Positions 45,728 through 54,670 of a stretch of DNA of 64,000 bases are shown in pieces. How positions within the stretch are numbered: the stretch's first letter is position 1; the number at the start of each line of letters is the position of its first letter. This stretch comes from Gimesia alba (GTDB taxonomy: Bacteria; Planctomycetota; Planctomycetia; Planctomycetales; Planctomycetaceae): the NCBI RefSeq assembly GCF_007744675.1, contig NZ_CP036269.1, positions 6,499,046 to 6,563,045 of the forward strand. Reading direction: 5' to 3'. Position numbers and translations under genes: made by a program. The notes below the pieces were generated by a model. That model did no database searches and was not told the DNA's origin. It saw nothing but the letters and a program-made list of their open reading frames with translations.

Positions 45728-45940
45728 CTGTCGACGCAGCAGTTCGAGTATCTCGGGCTGTACGGCCAGCGGCTGACGGGTCGTGGACTGGAGCGACTTC
45801 CCGAAAAGTCTTCGCTGAAATACCTGTCCATCGACGTTCCAGGCGTGAGCCGCGAGGTGATAGGACGACTACACCGAAGCTGCCCGAGGCTCACGATTCA
45901 AGTCGAAGGTGATGTGAGAAATCGGATTGACTCTGAGTAA
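45728..45940 (+). pseudogene. 3' remnant of a leucine-rich-repeat protein gene
   Basis: 71 codons, open from the repeat B unit to a TAA. The translation has LRR spacing: FEYLGLYGQRLTGRGLERLP, SLKYLSIDVPGVS, then RLHRSCPRLTIQVEGDV, the usual LRR end cap with a conserved CPxLTI. No start codon or signal is left. It appears to be the end of a longer gene joined to the truncated DUF1559 gene by rearrangement. Confidence 0.7.
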
Positions 45941-46076
45941 TAAGTTCCGGAGCTACTGGCAGCAGGAGGCACTCCGGGTTGTACCGATCATAATTCTTGC
46001 ATACAGGTGCGAACTGCTGTGATCCATAAAAGCTGTTAATACCCAGTTCCGGGGACTTGTCAATGAACATTAAGGA

Positions 46077-47342
46077 TCAATTGAGAGGCGCTTTGTCTCG
46101 AAAACCTGAAGGTTCGAGCACTTTCTTTATGACCCAATCTGGAATCGGTGCATTGTCCTTCACGATCCAGTTAAGAACAGCACCTCTGCCCCCGATGGCG
46201 CGAACCAGTTGCAGTATTTCATCGGCTGTCAATCTCATACCTGCAATAAGACCACTCTCATCTTCTTTGCTGACATAAATATTTAATTCAGGCAGACTTC
46301 CTATATAAAGGGGACGAAATTCGCTTGCATCAACCTGTTTTGCCACTTCAGAATAGATTTTCAATGAGTCCTTCACGGAAATGATCAGCTTGGCGATTTC
46401 TGTTTCGTTTTGATTACGCTGCAAATCGGGACGTTTGGATTTAATGGCACCGATTATGTCTGAGGTATCTTTAGCGTTTCCATCTATATCAACAAATCCA
46501 TTAACAAGAACATTAAAACTGCCTCTTGTGACTTCTTTTACACGACTTATTTCCTGAGCATATTTTGGCTTGCATATCACGCTGCGGAGCTCTTGATTTT
46601 TTGATATAACACTAAGCATGACCTTCTCTTCTGGCCCTGTTTTATTTTTTTCTGTTGTTAAAATTTTCAATCCATTCTGCCTGAGGGGGATCCCCTGAAT
46701 ATGAGTGATTACATCACCTGTTTCTAAACCAGCTTCCTCAGCTGCGGAAGATGGATAAACAGAATCAATTCTTAATCCTGCATCTGTCTGTTTGAGATCA
46801 ACTCCAATACTTTTGAAGTTTTTATCTAGCTCACCAGTTTCGTAAAAAGAGAAGGAACGCACGATTAGACCAAGTTCTTCAGCACGATAAGACCGGTTGT
46901 TTTCTGTAAGTTCCAGAATGTCTGCTCGTATCGTACGGAGTCTTTTTTTTTGGTCTTCGTCTGTTTCATTAATGAAACTTGTCGATGCATCATCAAAGTA
47001 AGTTGAAGGAACGGGCCAATAACGAGGCGGATCTGAGACAGTATCACAAACAATATAAAGATAAGTATCGCCAAAATGAGATGTAAATCGAGTGCCGCCT
47101 AACATGCTGCTCAATCTTTGGCGTTCCTCTGAAGCCTGCCTTTTCAGCAGGGCCAACTCTGCTTTCTGTGCTTTGAGTTTTTCAGTGATTGCCTGTTGTT
47201 CTTCAGCGTAAGATTCAACCTGTTCATTGACCGAAAGCGAAAGAATCATGACCAGAATGATAAACAGTACCAGAGTGCAAAATATCAGATCCGAAAAGGA
47301 TTCGTAGAAGCTTGTGTTCTCACGCCGTGTAATTAACTGCAT
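46077..47342 (-). CDS. MotB/ExbD-like membrane protein with a PDZ domain
   Basis: 421 residues. The N-terminus ENTSFYESFSDLIFCTLVLF is one membrane helix with the conserved Asp near its start, as in the proton-conducting helix of MotB and ExbD. A coiled coil follows (EEQQAITEKLKAQKAELALL). A PDZ-like domain lies at about residues 185-255 (AGLRIDSVYPSSAAEEAGLETGDVITHIQG). The C-terminal ~160 residues are unrecognised; no OmpA peptidoglycan-binding motif is visible. Start ATG 47342 has GGAAGAG upstream; the open frame extends further but overlaps the channel gene. It is 70 bases after the MotA/ExbB gene, so they form an operon. Confidence 0.8.
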   Translation of the reverse strand: MQLITRRENTSFYESFSDLIFCTLVLFIILVMILSLSVNEQVESYAEEQQAITEKLKAQKAELALLKRQASEERQRLSSMLGGTRFTSHFGDTYLYIVCDTVSDPPRYWPVPSTYFDDASTSFINETDEDQKKRLRTIRADILELTENNRSYRAEELGLIVRSFSFYETGELDKNFKSIGVDLKQTDAGLRIDSVYPSSAAEEAGLETGDVITHIQGIPLRQNGLKILTTEKNKTGPEEKVMLSVISKNQELRSVICKPKYAQEISRVKEVTRGSFNVLVNGFVDIDGNAKDTSDIIGAIKSKRPDLQRNQNETEIAKLIISVKDSLKIYSEVAKQVDASEFRPLYIGSLPELNIYVSKEDESGLIAGMRLTADEILQLVRAIGGRGAVLNWIVKDNAPIPDWVIKKVLEPSGFRDKAPLN

Positions 47343-47409
47343 GTTTCTCTTCCGCTGACTGCTCTGTAGGAATTCCTGATTGCATTCAGATACCATGTTG
47401 CCGTTTTGA

Positions 47410-48222
47410 TCATGAAACGGCTTCCGAAACATCGATCTCGAGATTGCCGTTCTTCGTTCTTTTTCTGCTGGATCTGCGGAGTGTAGGGACCATATAGACT
47501 TCTGCCAGTTCAGCGATATAAGCAATCAGACTGTCCGCATGACTGTTCACGACTGAAGACAGAATTCTCAGGACAATGCCTCCGAACAGCGCACCCAGCA
47601 GGGTTGTATAGAACGCGGTTCCCATTCCCCCCAGAGTTTCGCGCATTCCGGACATAAGCTGATCTCGATCGGAACCAACGGCTTCCACAACCACGCTGAT
47701 TCCACCTACCGATCCAATCAGTCCGACAATCGTTCCTACCAGGCCGAGAGTGACCAGCATGCTTGAGGCCAGCTCGGTCAATCTCAAACGAGCGTTCAGT
47801 TTGCTTTGCATGAGGACCACCAGGTTTTCCTGCGAGACCATGGGATCTTTTTTCGCAATCGCATTCAGATTCAGTAGATGGTCGCGGAGTATGCTGGGCT
47901 CTGAATTTTTCAGAAATGCAGCGCTGATTTTGTTGCTTTTAATCAGTTCTTTAACCTGCTGATGTGCTAATGAACGTTGTCGATCTATATAGGATACGTC
48001 CCATGCATTTCGCGCCAGTGCGCAGACAAACAAGACGAGGATCAGGATGCAGATTCCTGTTACATCCGACAGGAGTGCCAGATAGATTAAGCGACCACAA
48101 AGCAGAAGGATCAGGCCAGTGAAAATGACACTGTAAATCATCCATTCGCGCAGTGCATTGACTTTGGGCTCGTTTAAAGTGTCGGTAAGTTCATGTGTTG
48201 ATTTTGATTTTGATTCTGCCAC
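47410..48222 (-). CDS. MotA/TolQ/ExbB proton-channel family protein
   Basis: 270 residues. Two N-terminal helices (~31-50 and ~55-68) are followed by a cytoplasmic helical segment. The conserved pair LASSMLVTLGLVGTIVGLIGSVGG and ETLGGMGTAFYTTLLGALFGGIV carries the family signature. With the MotB/ExbD-like gene downstream it should form an ion-driven motor or energy-transfer complex in the inner membrane. The GTG start has AAAGA upstream. A lone unit without flagellar, Tol or TonB genes next to it; also unlike Zorya, as no ZorC/D follow. Confidence 0.9.
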   Translation of the reverse strand: MAESKSKSTHELTDTLNEPKVNALREWMIYSVIFTGLILLLCGRLIYLALLSDVTGICILILVLFVCALARNAWDVSYIDRQRSLAHQQVKELIKSNKISAAFLKNSEPSILRDHLLNLNAIAKKDPMVSQENLVVLMQSKLNARLRLTELASSMLVTLGLVGTIVGLIGSVGGISVVVEAVGSDRDQLMSGMRETLGGMGTAFYTTLLGALFGGIVLRILSSVVNSHADSLIAYIAELAEVYMVPTLRRSSRKRTKNGNLEIDVSEAVS

Positions 48223-48771
48223 GCCGCGGTCTTTCTCTTCGTTTGAATGGCCTCTATCTCTGATACTATTGAATCAGAAATCTAAGTGAATACTCGACTT
48301 CCGGCTATAGTCTGCTGACGGATACGGTAATGGCCTTGTGAGTACCTTGTTCTGTTTGCGAATGAATAAATCGAAGGTATCAACAACACCACCACGTGTA
48401 TAAACGTACCTACTCACGGGGCAATAGTCAATGAAAATTGAGAATCGATCCTCAGCCAAAGGGAAATCAACCGTGATTTAGACTCTGTCCAGTTCTACTG
48501 TAGCGTCTACATGTCGATTTGGACCAAGTAGAATAGATCGAGAGACGCTATCGTTAAATGTGATGCGATCTAGTTTGAGGCCGCTTTGTGATCGGATCAG
48601 ACCGGTTGATTGAGTTTGATTAGAAATGGAAAATAATCACTTATAATTACGGGGTGCTGTTTCGGGTGACACCTTAGTATTGTAAGAATACTGAGAGGCA
48701 ACATTAGAAACGGAAAAAATTAAATCGTTCGACTACTTTCTGAACGCATCATTTCATCAAAGGAAAGAAAA
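48223..48771. other. Intergenic region, possible gene remnant and hairpin
   Basis: About 550 bases between divergent genes. A minus-strand open frame at 48274-48465 reads like the tail of a protein (ITVDFPLAEDRFSIF, VDTFDLFIRK) but lacks an ATG and is cut by a stop; it may be a decayed gene. At 48672-48694, CTTAGTATT-gtaag-AATACTGAG is a nine-base-pair hairpin with one mismatch, about 80 bases before the nuclease-like gene; it could be regulatory. Confidence 0.35.
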
Positions 48772-50040
48772 ATGCGCGTGCGTCGTCTTGTTTTTGGATT
48801 GATACTCTTGACCTTGTGCGTTTCTGCATCGAATTCGCTCTGGGCCTGGGGGAAAGGGCATCGGCTGATTCGACTCTGGGCGGTGGCACGACTGCCGGAA
48901 TGGCAAACCGAATTGATTGGCCAGGAGAATCTCGCCCGTCTCTGTCGGGACTATACTTCACTGCAGGATAAACATGCTGGCGGAAAAGCGCCCCAGCTGG
49001 ATCCCTATTGCCTGGTGCCGGGCGTGCGGCTGTCTCTACATGATGTCAACCCGCCAATGCAAAGTGCGACTGCCATTCAATGGTACCTGGAACAGATCGC
49101 CAACAACCTGCAGGCCGGCAAAACGGATGAAGCGATGAAATTCCTGGGAGTCCTCTGTCACTGGAACGAAGATCCGGGTTGCCCCTCGGCTCACAGCAGC
49201 CCTGTTTCCGAGTTGCAGCTCAAAACGCTGATTCCCCCTCCCAAAGACAAAGCTCGTCTCAATTATCTGTTTGGGGCAGGTGGCTTCATGGACTCCGGCG
49301 ATTATCAGCTGGCGGACGAAAAGTATACGCCCCGGCTGCTGGGACGGACGCGCAGCGAAGCGGCGCTACGAATCTATGAGCATCAGAAGCTGCTGAGGCA
49401 CCATGCCGCGGCACATATCATTCCCATCGTGCAGGACACGATGCAAGGAGACGGAACAAAAGCGGACGAACACCGGGCGGCAGCGGCCCTGGCCAACGGA
49501 CGCCACACGGCGGATGTCATCTTCACTGCGATCTGCCTGGCGACCGATCACAGTGAAGATCAGGAGTTTCTCTTCGAGGGACAGCCCCTGACCGACTGGT
49601 TGCCTGACTTCCGGGGGCGGATGATTCCCCACCCGTATTACGTGAAACCGTTCCTGGTGAATCAGGCGATGGACGCAAAACGACGACTGCACCCCCTGAA
49701 AATCGGCGCGACGGAATACGAAACCGGCTATGGAATGGGGACCCCGTTTGAACTGGATTTCGTGCTGGCCCCGGGGAACGTCTTTTCGCGTTTCACCTGC
49801 GACGTCGGACTACATCCCACCGCAGGTAAGAAAGGAGCCGTCCAGTTCGCGGTCGTGGCGAACGGCAAAGAACTGGTCCGCACCAAACCGGTTCGCGTGG
49901 GCGATGCCCCAGTCAAACTGGACATTCCCCTGCCCCAGGCAGATGTGCTGAAACTCACTTTGCAAACCATCGCCGGTGAAGGTTCCGAACCGAGCCATAA
50001 CCTGGCGGTCTGGGGAACGCCGACGTTGAAGGCTAAGTAA
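48772..50040 (+). CDS. Zinc-dependent phospholipase C / S1-P1 nuclease-like protein with NPCBM domain
   Basis: 422 residues. After a signal peptide the mature chain begins WAWGKGHRLIR, as in S1/P1 nucleases and phospholipase C, whose N-terminal Trp and His bind zinc. Further His/Asp ligand candidates are SLHDVN, CHWNEDPGCPSAHSS and HTADVI. The C-terminal ~110 residues are an NPCBM-like carbohydrate-binding domain (YGMGTPFELDFVL..NVFSRFTCDVGLHP). Expected to act outside the cytoplasm on nucleic acids or phospholipids, held to polysaccharide by the C-terminus. AAAGGAAAG lies before the ATG. Confidence 0.88.
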   Translation: MRVRRLVFGLILLTLCVSASNSLWAWGKGHRLIRLWAVARLPEWQTELIGQENLARLCRDYTSLQDKHAGGKAPQLDPYCLVPGVRLSLHDVNPPMQSATAIQWYLEQIANNLQAGKTDEAMKFLGVLCHWNEDPGCPSAHSSPVSELQLKTLIPPPKDKARLNYLFGAGGFMDSGDYQLADEKYTPRLLGRTRSEAALRIYEHQKLLRHHAAAHIIPIVQDTMQGDGTKADEHRAAAALANGRHTADVIFTAICLATDHSEDQEFLFEGQPLTDWLPDFRGRMIPHPYYVKPFLVNQAMDAKRRLHPLKIGATEYETGYGMGTPFELDFVLAPGNVFSRFTCDVGLHPTAGKKGAVQFAVVANGKELVRTKPVRVGDAPVKLDIPLPQADVLKLTLQTIAGEGSEPSHNLAVWGTPTLKAK

Positions 50041-50122
50041 TTCATATGCAGGCAGGCCCAGAAATATCTGGTGGAATCCCCGACACACGGATTATGATTC
50101 CGCGCTACTATGTGCATTCTCC

Positions 50123-50548
50123 TTGCGCTGGCACGCTCACTATGAGACGGGTGGTAGCGGTCATCTGTACCAAGGCCGGTTTAAATCGTTTCCGGTTCAA
50201 TCAGATGACCATTTACTGACCGTGATGCGTTATGTCGAACGCAACCCCTTGCGGGCGAATCTGGTCAAGAAGGCCGAGGAGTGGGAGTACGGATCCGCCT
50301 GGGCCCGACAGCAGAAACAGGCTAAACCAGAATGGCTGGCGACGCCTAAAAAACCATCGCTGCCACGAAATTGGCGGGCGCTGGTCAATAAACCCCAAAC
50401 CGATACCGATCTGGAAGCCGTCAGAAAATGCATCGTCCGAGGTACCCCCTTCGGCGGTGACAAGTGGATCAGCAACACCGCCGTAAGACTTTCATTAGAG
50501 AGTACCACCCGCCCCCGCGGCAGGCCACGTCTCGAAAAAAATTCTTGA
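50123..50548 (+). pseudogene. 5'-truncated REP-associated tyrosine transposase (RAYT)
   Basis: About 141 codons of the C-terminal half of a RAYT (IS200-like, Transposase_17 type): RWHAHYETGGSGHLYQGRFK, VMRYVERNPLRANLVKKAEEWEYGS, LPRNWRALVN, LEAVRKCIVRGTPFGGDKW, RLSLESTTRPRGRP. The N-terminal half with the HUH metal site is missing, so it cannot be active. The TGA stop lies in a repeat B unit (50534-50556), consistent with that repeat being the family's target or end. Start codon of the intact gene is absent; the frame opens at a TTG. Confidence 0.9.
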
Positions 50549-50556
50549 CCCCTTTT
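50534..50556. repeat. Repeat B unit at the end of the RAYT remnant
   Basis: AAAAAAATTCTTGACCCC followed by TTTT. It contains the RAYT stop codon. Reverse complement AAAAGGGGTCAAGAA matches the AAAAGGGGTCAGG core with one change. Confidence 0.75.
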
Positions 50557-50650
50557 GCTATTCATTCGTGTCAGGAAGCTAAAACTAAGCGTCCCGACTC
50601 CTTGGGTGTCCCCTGTCAGGTACCTGCTTGAAATGACACCATTTTCATTC

Positions 50651-51961
50651 TCACGATTTGTTCAAACAGCACTTCTTGTATTTCTTACCACTTCCACAGG
50701 GACAAGAATCGTTGCGTCCAATTCGTGCTTCTTCCCTGACGATTGTATTTGGGAAGTAGGTTGGTTGAGTCACTGGTTCGATCTCCGTATCAGCAATGTC
50801 TTCTTCAAGATCGACCAGCAAATCACCTGAGAAACCAAAGGTATGGTTTCCAAGCTGTTCCGAGTAAAGAGCCCTGCGGATTGTCTCAGCTTCTTCATTG
50901 GCCTGCTTCCATTCTTCGTACTCGGGAAATTCGACGCCCAGTACGGTACTGACCGCAATCAACGTTTCTCGCAATTTTATCACGTCGGGATCAATTGCGG
51001 TGGTGCGAATGAATTCACATACCGGTTCAATAGCGTCCGTTGAAAAATGCGAGAGGGTCGCCTGGCCCAGAAAGGTGAGAATCGTATCGTCAGGTTCTTC
51101 TATAAAAAGTTCGATGCTCTTTTGAATGGCAAGATCACTGTGTATATTCTCCAGGATACTGGATCCGGAAATCTGGAAATGCCAATCTGCCGTAGGAAAT
51201 TCATTCACGACAGCCTCGACAACCACGTCGCCACCAATTTTGACAAGCGCTCTTTCGGCTTCTTCGTTAAGCCAGTCATCGGTGATTTTGAGAGACTCGA
51301 TCAGCAATGGAACTGCCGCTGTCAGTCGTAAATTACCCGCCAGATAAAGCAGGAATGCCTGCATCAAGAGCCTCGGCGAACTTACGGAATAGTCAATCTC
51401 TTCGTTCAGCAGTTCCAAAACCCGATCAGCAACCTCGGCCCCCAAACGTCCCAGGGCTTCAGAAAGTCGGCATGCATGTGGTAAATCCATATCATATAGA
51501 TCTGGGTCTGATTCACTTTCACAAAAATCAAACAGTTTTTTCCAGAGGGAATCGGCATCCTCATCAAGTAGCTGGATACGTTCAGAAAAAGAATATGCCA
51601 AAATCGTATCAAAGCATGGTAGAGCCAGGATCTCCGACTCCCTGGTCCGCGTCAGCTGAGGGTCCGCATGAGTCAGTAGATCAGACAGGGCATAGGTATA
51701 TCGAGAACCATCTGAATTTTCATGATGTCGTAGTTCATCGATGCACCACTCAATCGTGGTTTCGGTCTGTGGTAAATGGAAACTTTCTCTGATCAGGGGG
51801 ATCGATGGCTCACGACCATATTGTTCAACCGCTTTGATGACGAGCGGCATGATCGTAGTATCTTCAGTGAATGATTTGGTGAAATATTGGAGCGCCAGGG
51901 TTCTGGCATCAAGATCGGGATGCAGGATCGCTTGTTTGATTTGTTCTTCCGATAGTCGCAT
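50651..51961 (-). CDS. SEC-C motif protein with HEAT-like helical body
   Basis: 436 residues. The chain is almost wholly helical, with repeating pairs of helices in the HEAT style (LHPDLDARTLALQYF, LSEALGRLGAEVADRVLELL, AERALVKIGGDVVVEAVV). The last 22 residues are a SEC-C zinc motif (RNDSCPCGSGKKYKKCCL), which binds metal in SecA and in many unrelated proteins. No signal peptide. ATG 51961 (MRLSEEQ) or 51970 fit the GGGAG upstream; the open frame reaches 52099 without start support. Function unknown; a protein-binding role is likely. Confidence 0.85.
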   Translation of the reverse strand: MRLSEEQIKQAILHPDLDARTLALQYFTKSFTEDTTIMPLVIKAVEQYGREPSIPLIRESFHLPQTETTIEWCIDELRHHENSDGSRYTYALSDLLTHADPQLTRTRESEILALPCFDTILAYSFSERIQLLDEDADSLWKKLFDFCESESDPDLYDMDLPHACRLSEALGRLGAEVADRVLELLNEEIDYSVSSPRLLMQAFLLYLAGNLRLTAAVPLLIESLKITDDWLNEEAERALVKIGGDVVVEAVVNEFPTADWHFQISGSSILENIHSDLAIQKSIELFIEEPDDTILTFLGQATLSHFSTDAIEPVCEFIRTTAIDPDVIKLRETLIAVSTVLGVEFPEYEEWKQANEEAETIRRALYSEQLGNHTFGFSGDLLVDLEEDIADTEIEPVTQPTYFPNTIVREEARIGRNDSCPCGSGKKYKKCCLNKS

Positions 51962-52182
51962 TTCATTCATTCTCCCTGCAGTGTCTTGCTTGGCAATACA
52001 AACACCGTACGTGTCACAATGCCCCGATTCTAAGTAATTTTGAGAGTAAGCAAAAGGTTTTTGAATGGCTGGGAGAGAGGATGGGGCATTTTTATTCACG
52101 CTCGCTTTCTCATGTTTATCTGCGGTATGGCGGTGATATCTGGTAGGTTTGGCTTTGGCTTGCTGCTAGACGTTCTAACGGC

Positions 52183-52389
52183 GGCCAGGTAGTGTTTCTT
52201 AATTCAAATTGGCCATTGTACATAGAGAAGAACCGCGGCTAACGCCGTGCGGCTGATCCGATTTTTGGTAATGTTCCAGACGGAATGACTTATTAGCCGA
52301 AGGGCGTTAGCCCCGGCTTAGGTCGATCTCGGTGAAGTTACATTCGTGAGAATCACACTTAAAACCAATAAATAAACGCTATCTGGCCA
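52183..52389. repeat. Dispersed repeat A, copy 2 (interior inverted)
   Basis: Left end GGCCAGGTAGTGTTTCTT and right end AATAAACGCTATCTGGCC are inverted repeats (15 of 18 bases). The interior (52231-52319) runs from AACCGCGGCTAACGCCGTGC to AGGGCGTTAGCCCCGGCTT. Its reverse complement matches the interior of copy 3 (61663-61750), while the outer flanks of both copies match in direct orientation. Right of it, CTGGCCAC and GTGGCCAG (52384-52412) make an extra eight-base-pair hairpin. Confidence 0.85.
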
Positions 52390-52894
52390 CTCAGTTTGTG
52401 ATGGGTGGCCAGGTCTTTGTGGGGGTCACATAGGGTCGCGCCCTACTTTTGGAGGATGAAAATATGCTGGTGAAAAAGATCATCGTTAACAGCGGGACAG
52501 CGTCAAGGGGGAACCGCATGTTTTGCTTGCGAACGACACTAATTCGACTGGGATGTCTTTACGAAGCCATAAGAAAGCGGCGTGAAGCGTTGCGATGTCG
52601 TTTGATGAGTGAGGGGCAGGGGAGTAGTGGTTTTGAAAATCGTGCTGAAACGAGGAGGTTTTATGGTGCTGATTTTTGCAGTGGTTTGAAACTGGTCACT
52701 GAATCTGTAGTGCTCACTCGCGCGCCCGACGTTATCTCCGCATGATCATGCCGATGCGCGGGTTGACGTCAAGGCTGAATTATTCAGTGAGCACTGTCAG
52801 ATTTTCAGCGATGAAAAAAAGTAGCACAACAGAAAAGGGGGGCTTCAGCCTTTGATCTTATCTCACTTGGTCAGCACAATTCTCAACTCGTCGC
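52390..52894. other. Intergenic region, no convincing gene
   Basis: Contains a short hairpin TAGGG-tcgcg-CCCTA (52431-52445), a plus-strand open frame from ATG 52464 to 52745 with GGAGG upstream but no recognisable protein features, and an AAAAGGGGGG stretch near 52837 resembling a repeat B arm. The open frame may be chance or a remnant. Confidence 0.35.
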
Positions 52895-54451
52895 TCAATT
52901 CGTATTCCGGCCCAAGAGTTCCCCCACCAGTCGACCGCTGGTGATGGCCCAGGCGATGTGCAAGCCGTGCCCCCAGAGCACCTGACCTCCCATGCCGTTA
53001 CAGCCGATCGCAAACAGGCCGGGAATCGGCGTTCCGTTTTCATCGAGGGCCTGCAGACTCTGATTGATGGCCACGCCTCCTTCGGTCGTCGTGAAATAGG
53101 CTTTGGCTGGCCCGAGTAACACCCAGCGATTGCCGTCCAAGGGGTGCGAATCTGTGACACGGCCGAACGAATCTGTCTGTTGACCGGAAACATACTCGTT
53201 GAATTGATTGACTGCTTCATGCAAGTGAGCCACATTCAGATGACGCTGCTCCGCGATTTTTTCCAGCGTACCAGCCATGCTGACATCGGGCCGGAGTTTG
53301 AGATAATCATCCACATAGGCGTAGGCAATCTTCGGCGCCGTCGAAATAAAATGCGGCCACGCACTAAAATGCGCGGCGATCCGTTCGTCCAATAAAATAT
53401 AAGCGGCTTTGCCCGGCTGTTTCGAGATCGCGATTTCCCGCTGGGGAGAATCTTTTTCGTTACAGAACCGGCGACCGTCCGCGTTAACTAATATTGCTCC
53501 CTCGTCAAACAGGGAATTTTCCGGATGCTGCCAGGTTAAGAGTAAGCGTTTAATCCGCCAGTTGATGAGAAACTGGGGCAGTAAAGGCACGAGCCGCCCC
53601 ATCACTTTTGCGAGAAATCCACTCGTTGGCAGAAGTTGTTCAAACGGATCACCGGGAGGGGGCACGAACCGCAGTTCGGGACCATAGGTGATGTCCATAT
53701 TTAACAGTTGCGCGCCGACGTGTTCTGCGAGCAGATGTCCGTCGCCGCCCGCTTTGGGATTCACGCCTTCGATCGACTTGAATTGATCCCCTTTAAACCG
53801 CCCGATGATTTCCGGCGCGTTCGCATAATCTCCCGCCGCCAGAACTACGCCTCGCTTCGCTTTGATGGTTTTCCGTTCGCCTTCAATCTGCGCGACCACT
53901 CCTGTAACGCGTTGCCCCTCTAACACCAGTTCTACTACGGGTGCATCACAGACGATCGTCCCCTTGTGTTTCAAAATTTGAGCTTGAAACGCGGCGATGT
54001 ATGCTTTCGCATTGGGTACAATATTATGCATCCGTGGCACGCGGTTGGGTGGTTCCGGATTGGGACCGTGAAAATACAGCCCCATGCCGCGCAGCCATTC
54101 CAGCGTCTCGGCGGTCTGTCCCAGGAAAAATCGGCGGAGCTCGTTGTTGCTGTGCGATTCAATCTCGGGAGCGGCAAACTGACCGGCGTCGATTTCATGA
54201 TCGTCGGCGTTATCACTGATCCCCGCCGCCTGTTGCAGACCGGTCCCATTCGCTGTGAACGAACCGATGGCCATCCCCGTTGTGCCTCCCAGTTGAGGCT
54301 GCTTTTCCAGTACCAGCACCCGCGCCCCGAACTCCAGCGCCCGCGCCGCTGCCGCCAGTCCACTTCCGCCCCCACCAACGATAATTACATCATATTCGGA
54401 TAACACGCTGTACACTCTCTGTTGAAGATCAATTTGGATTTCATCTAGCAA
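52895..54451 (-). CDS. FAD-dependent oxidoreductase (fumarate reductase / ketosteroid dehydrogenase type)
   Basis: Up to 518 residues. The dinucleotide-binding fold YDVIIVGGGGSGLAAAARA is followed by LEKQPQLGGTT, and the GGLAINQSLQALDENGTPIPGLFAIGCNGMGG-type C-terminal FAD motif appears in two parts (GVAINQSLQAL and PIPGLFAIGCN). It should oxidise or reduce a C-C bond using FAD; substrate unknown. No signal peptide, so cytoplasmic. The frame opens with TTG at 54451; a GTG at 54406, with AGAGAG upstream, gives a start just before the FAD fold and may be the true one. Confidence 0.85.
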   Translation of the reverse strand: MLDEIQIDLQQRVYSVLSEYDVIIVGGGGSGLAAAARALEFGARVLVLEKQPQLGGTTGMAIGSFTANGTGLQQAAGISDNADDHEIDAGQFAAPEIESHSNNELRRFFLGQTAETLEWLRGMGLYFHGPNPEPPNRVPRMHNIVPNAKAYIAAFQAQILKHKGTIVCDAPVVELVLEGQRVTGVVAQIEGERKTIKAKRGVVLAAGDYANAPEIIGRFKGDQFKSIEGVNPKAGGDGHLLAEHVGAQLLNMDITYGPELRFVPPPGDPFEQLLPTSGFLAKVMGRLVPLLPQFLINWRIKRLLLTWQHPENSLFDEGAILVNADGRRFCNEKDSPQREIAISKQPGKAAYILLDERIAAHFSAWPHFISTAPKIAYAYVDDYLKLRPDVSMAGTLEKIAEQRHLNVAHLHEAVNQFNEYVSGQQTDSFGRVTDSHPLDGNRWVLLGPAKAYFTTTEGGVAINQSLQALDENGTPIPGLFAIGCNGMGGQVLWGHGLHIAWAITSGRLVGELLGRNTN

Positions 54452-54670
54452 TCATCGTAGCAAAACCTCAGGTCACATCAATCAGGCAGACTATAGCGAT
54501 TAATACTATACAGGCTATGAACAGTAAAAAACTGGTGCCCGCCGCTTCCTGGTGCCGAAACATTGTTAAGATTGTTGACTTAAACGTATCAACCAAGTAT
54601 GATCTATGCTTGTTCACTAAATCTTGCCTTAACGCGTACGACTACTCCTGCCAAATAGAATTTGTCGGCC

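Noticed and set aside
46077-48222. Zorya defence system
   Set aside because: A MotA-like gene with a MotB-like partner fits ZorA/ZorB only loosely: the partner lacks an OmpA domain and no ZorC, ZorD or ZorE follows.
48274-48465. Minus-strand open frame as a real gene
   Set aside because: Reads somewhat like a protein tail but has no ATG and is preceded by a stop; listed only as a possible remnant.
52464-52745. Plus-strand frame with GGAGG before its ATG
   Set aside because: Translation is Arg/Ser-rich without domain features; the ribosome-like site may be chance.
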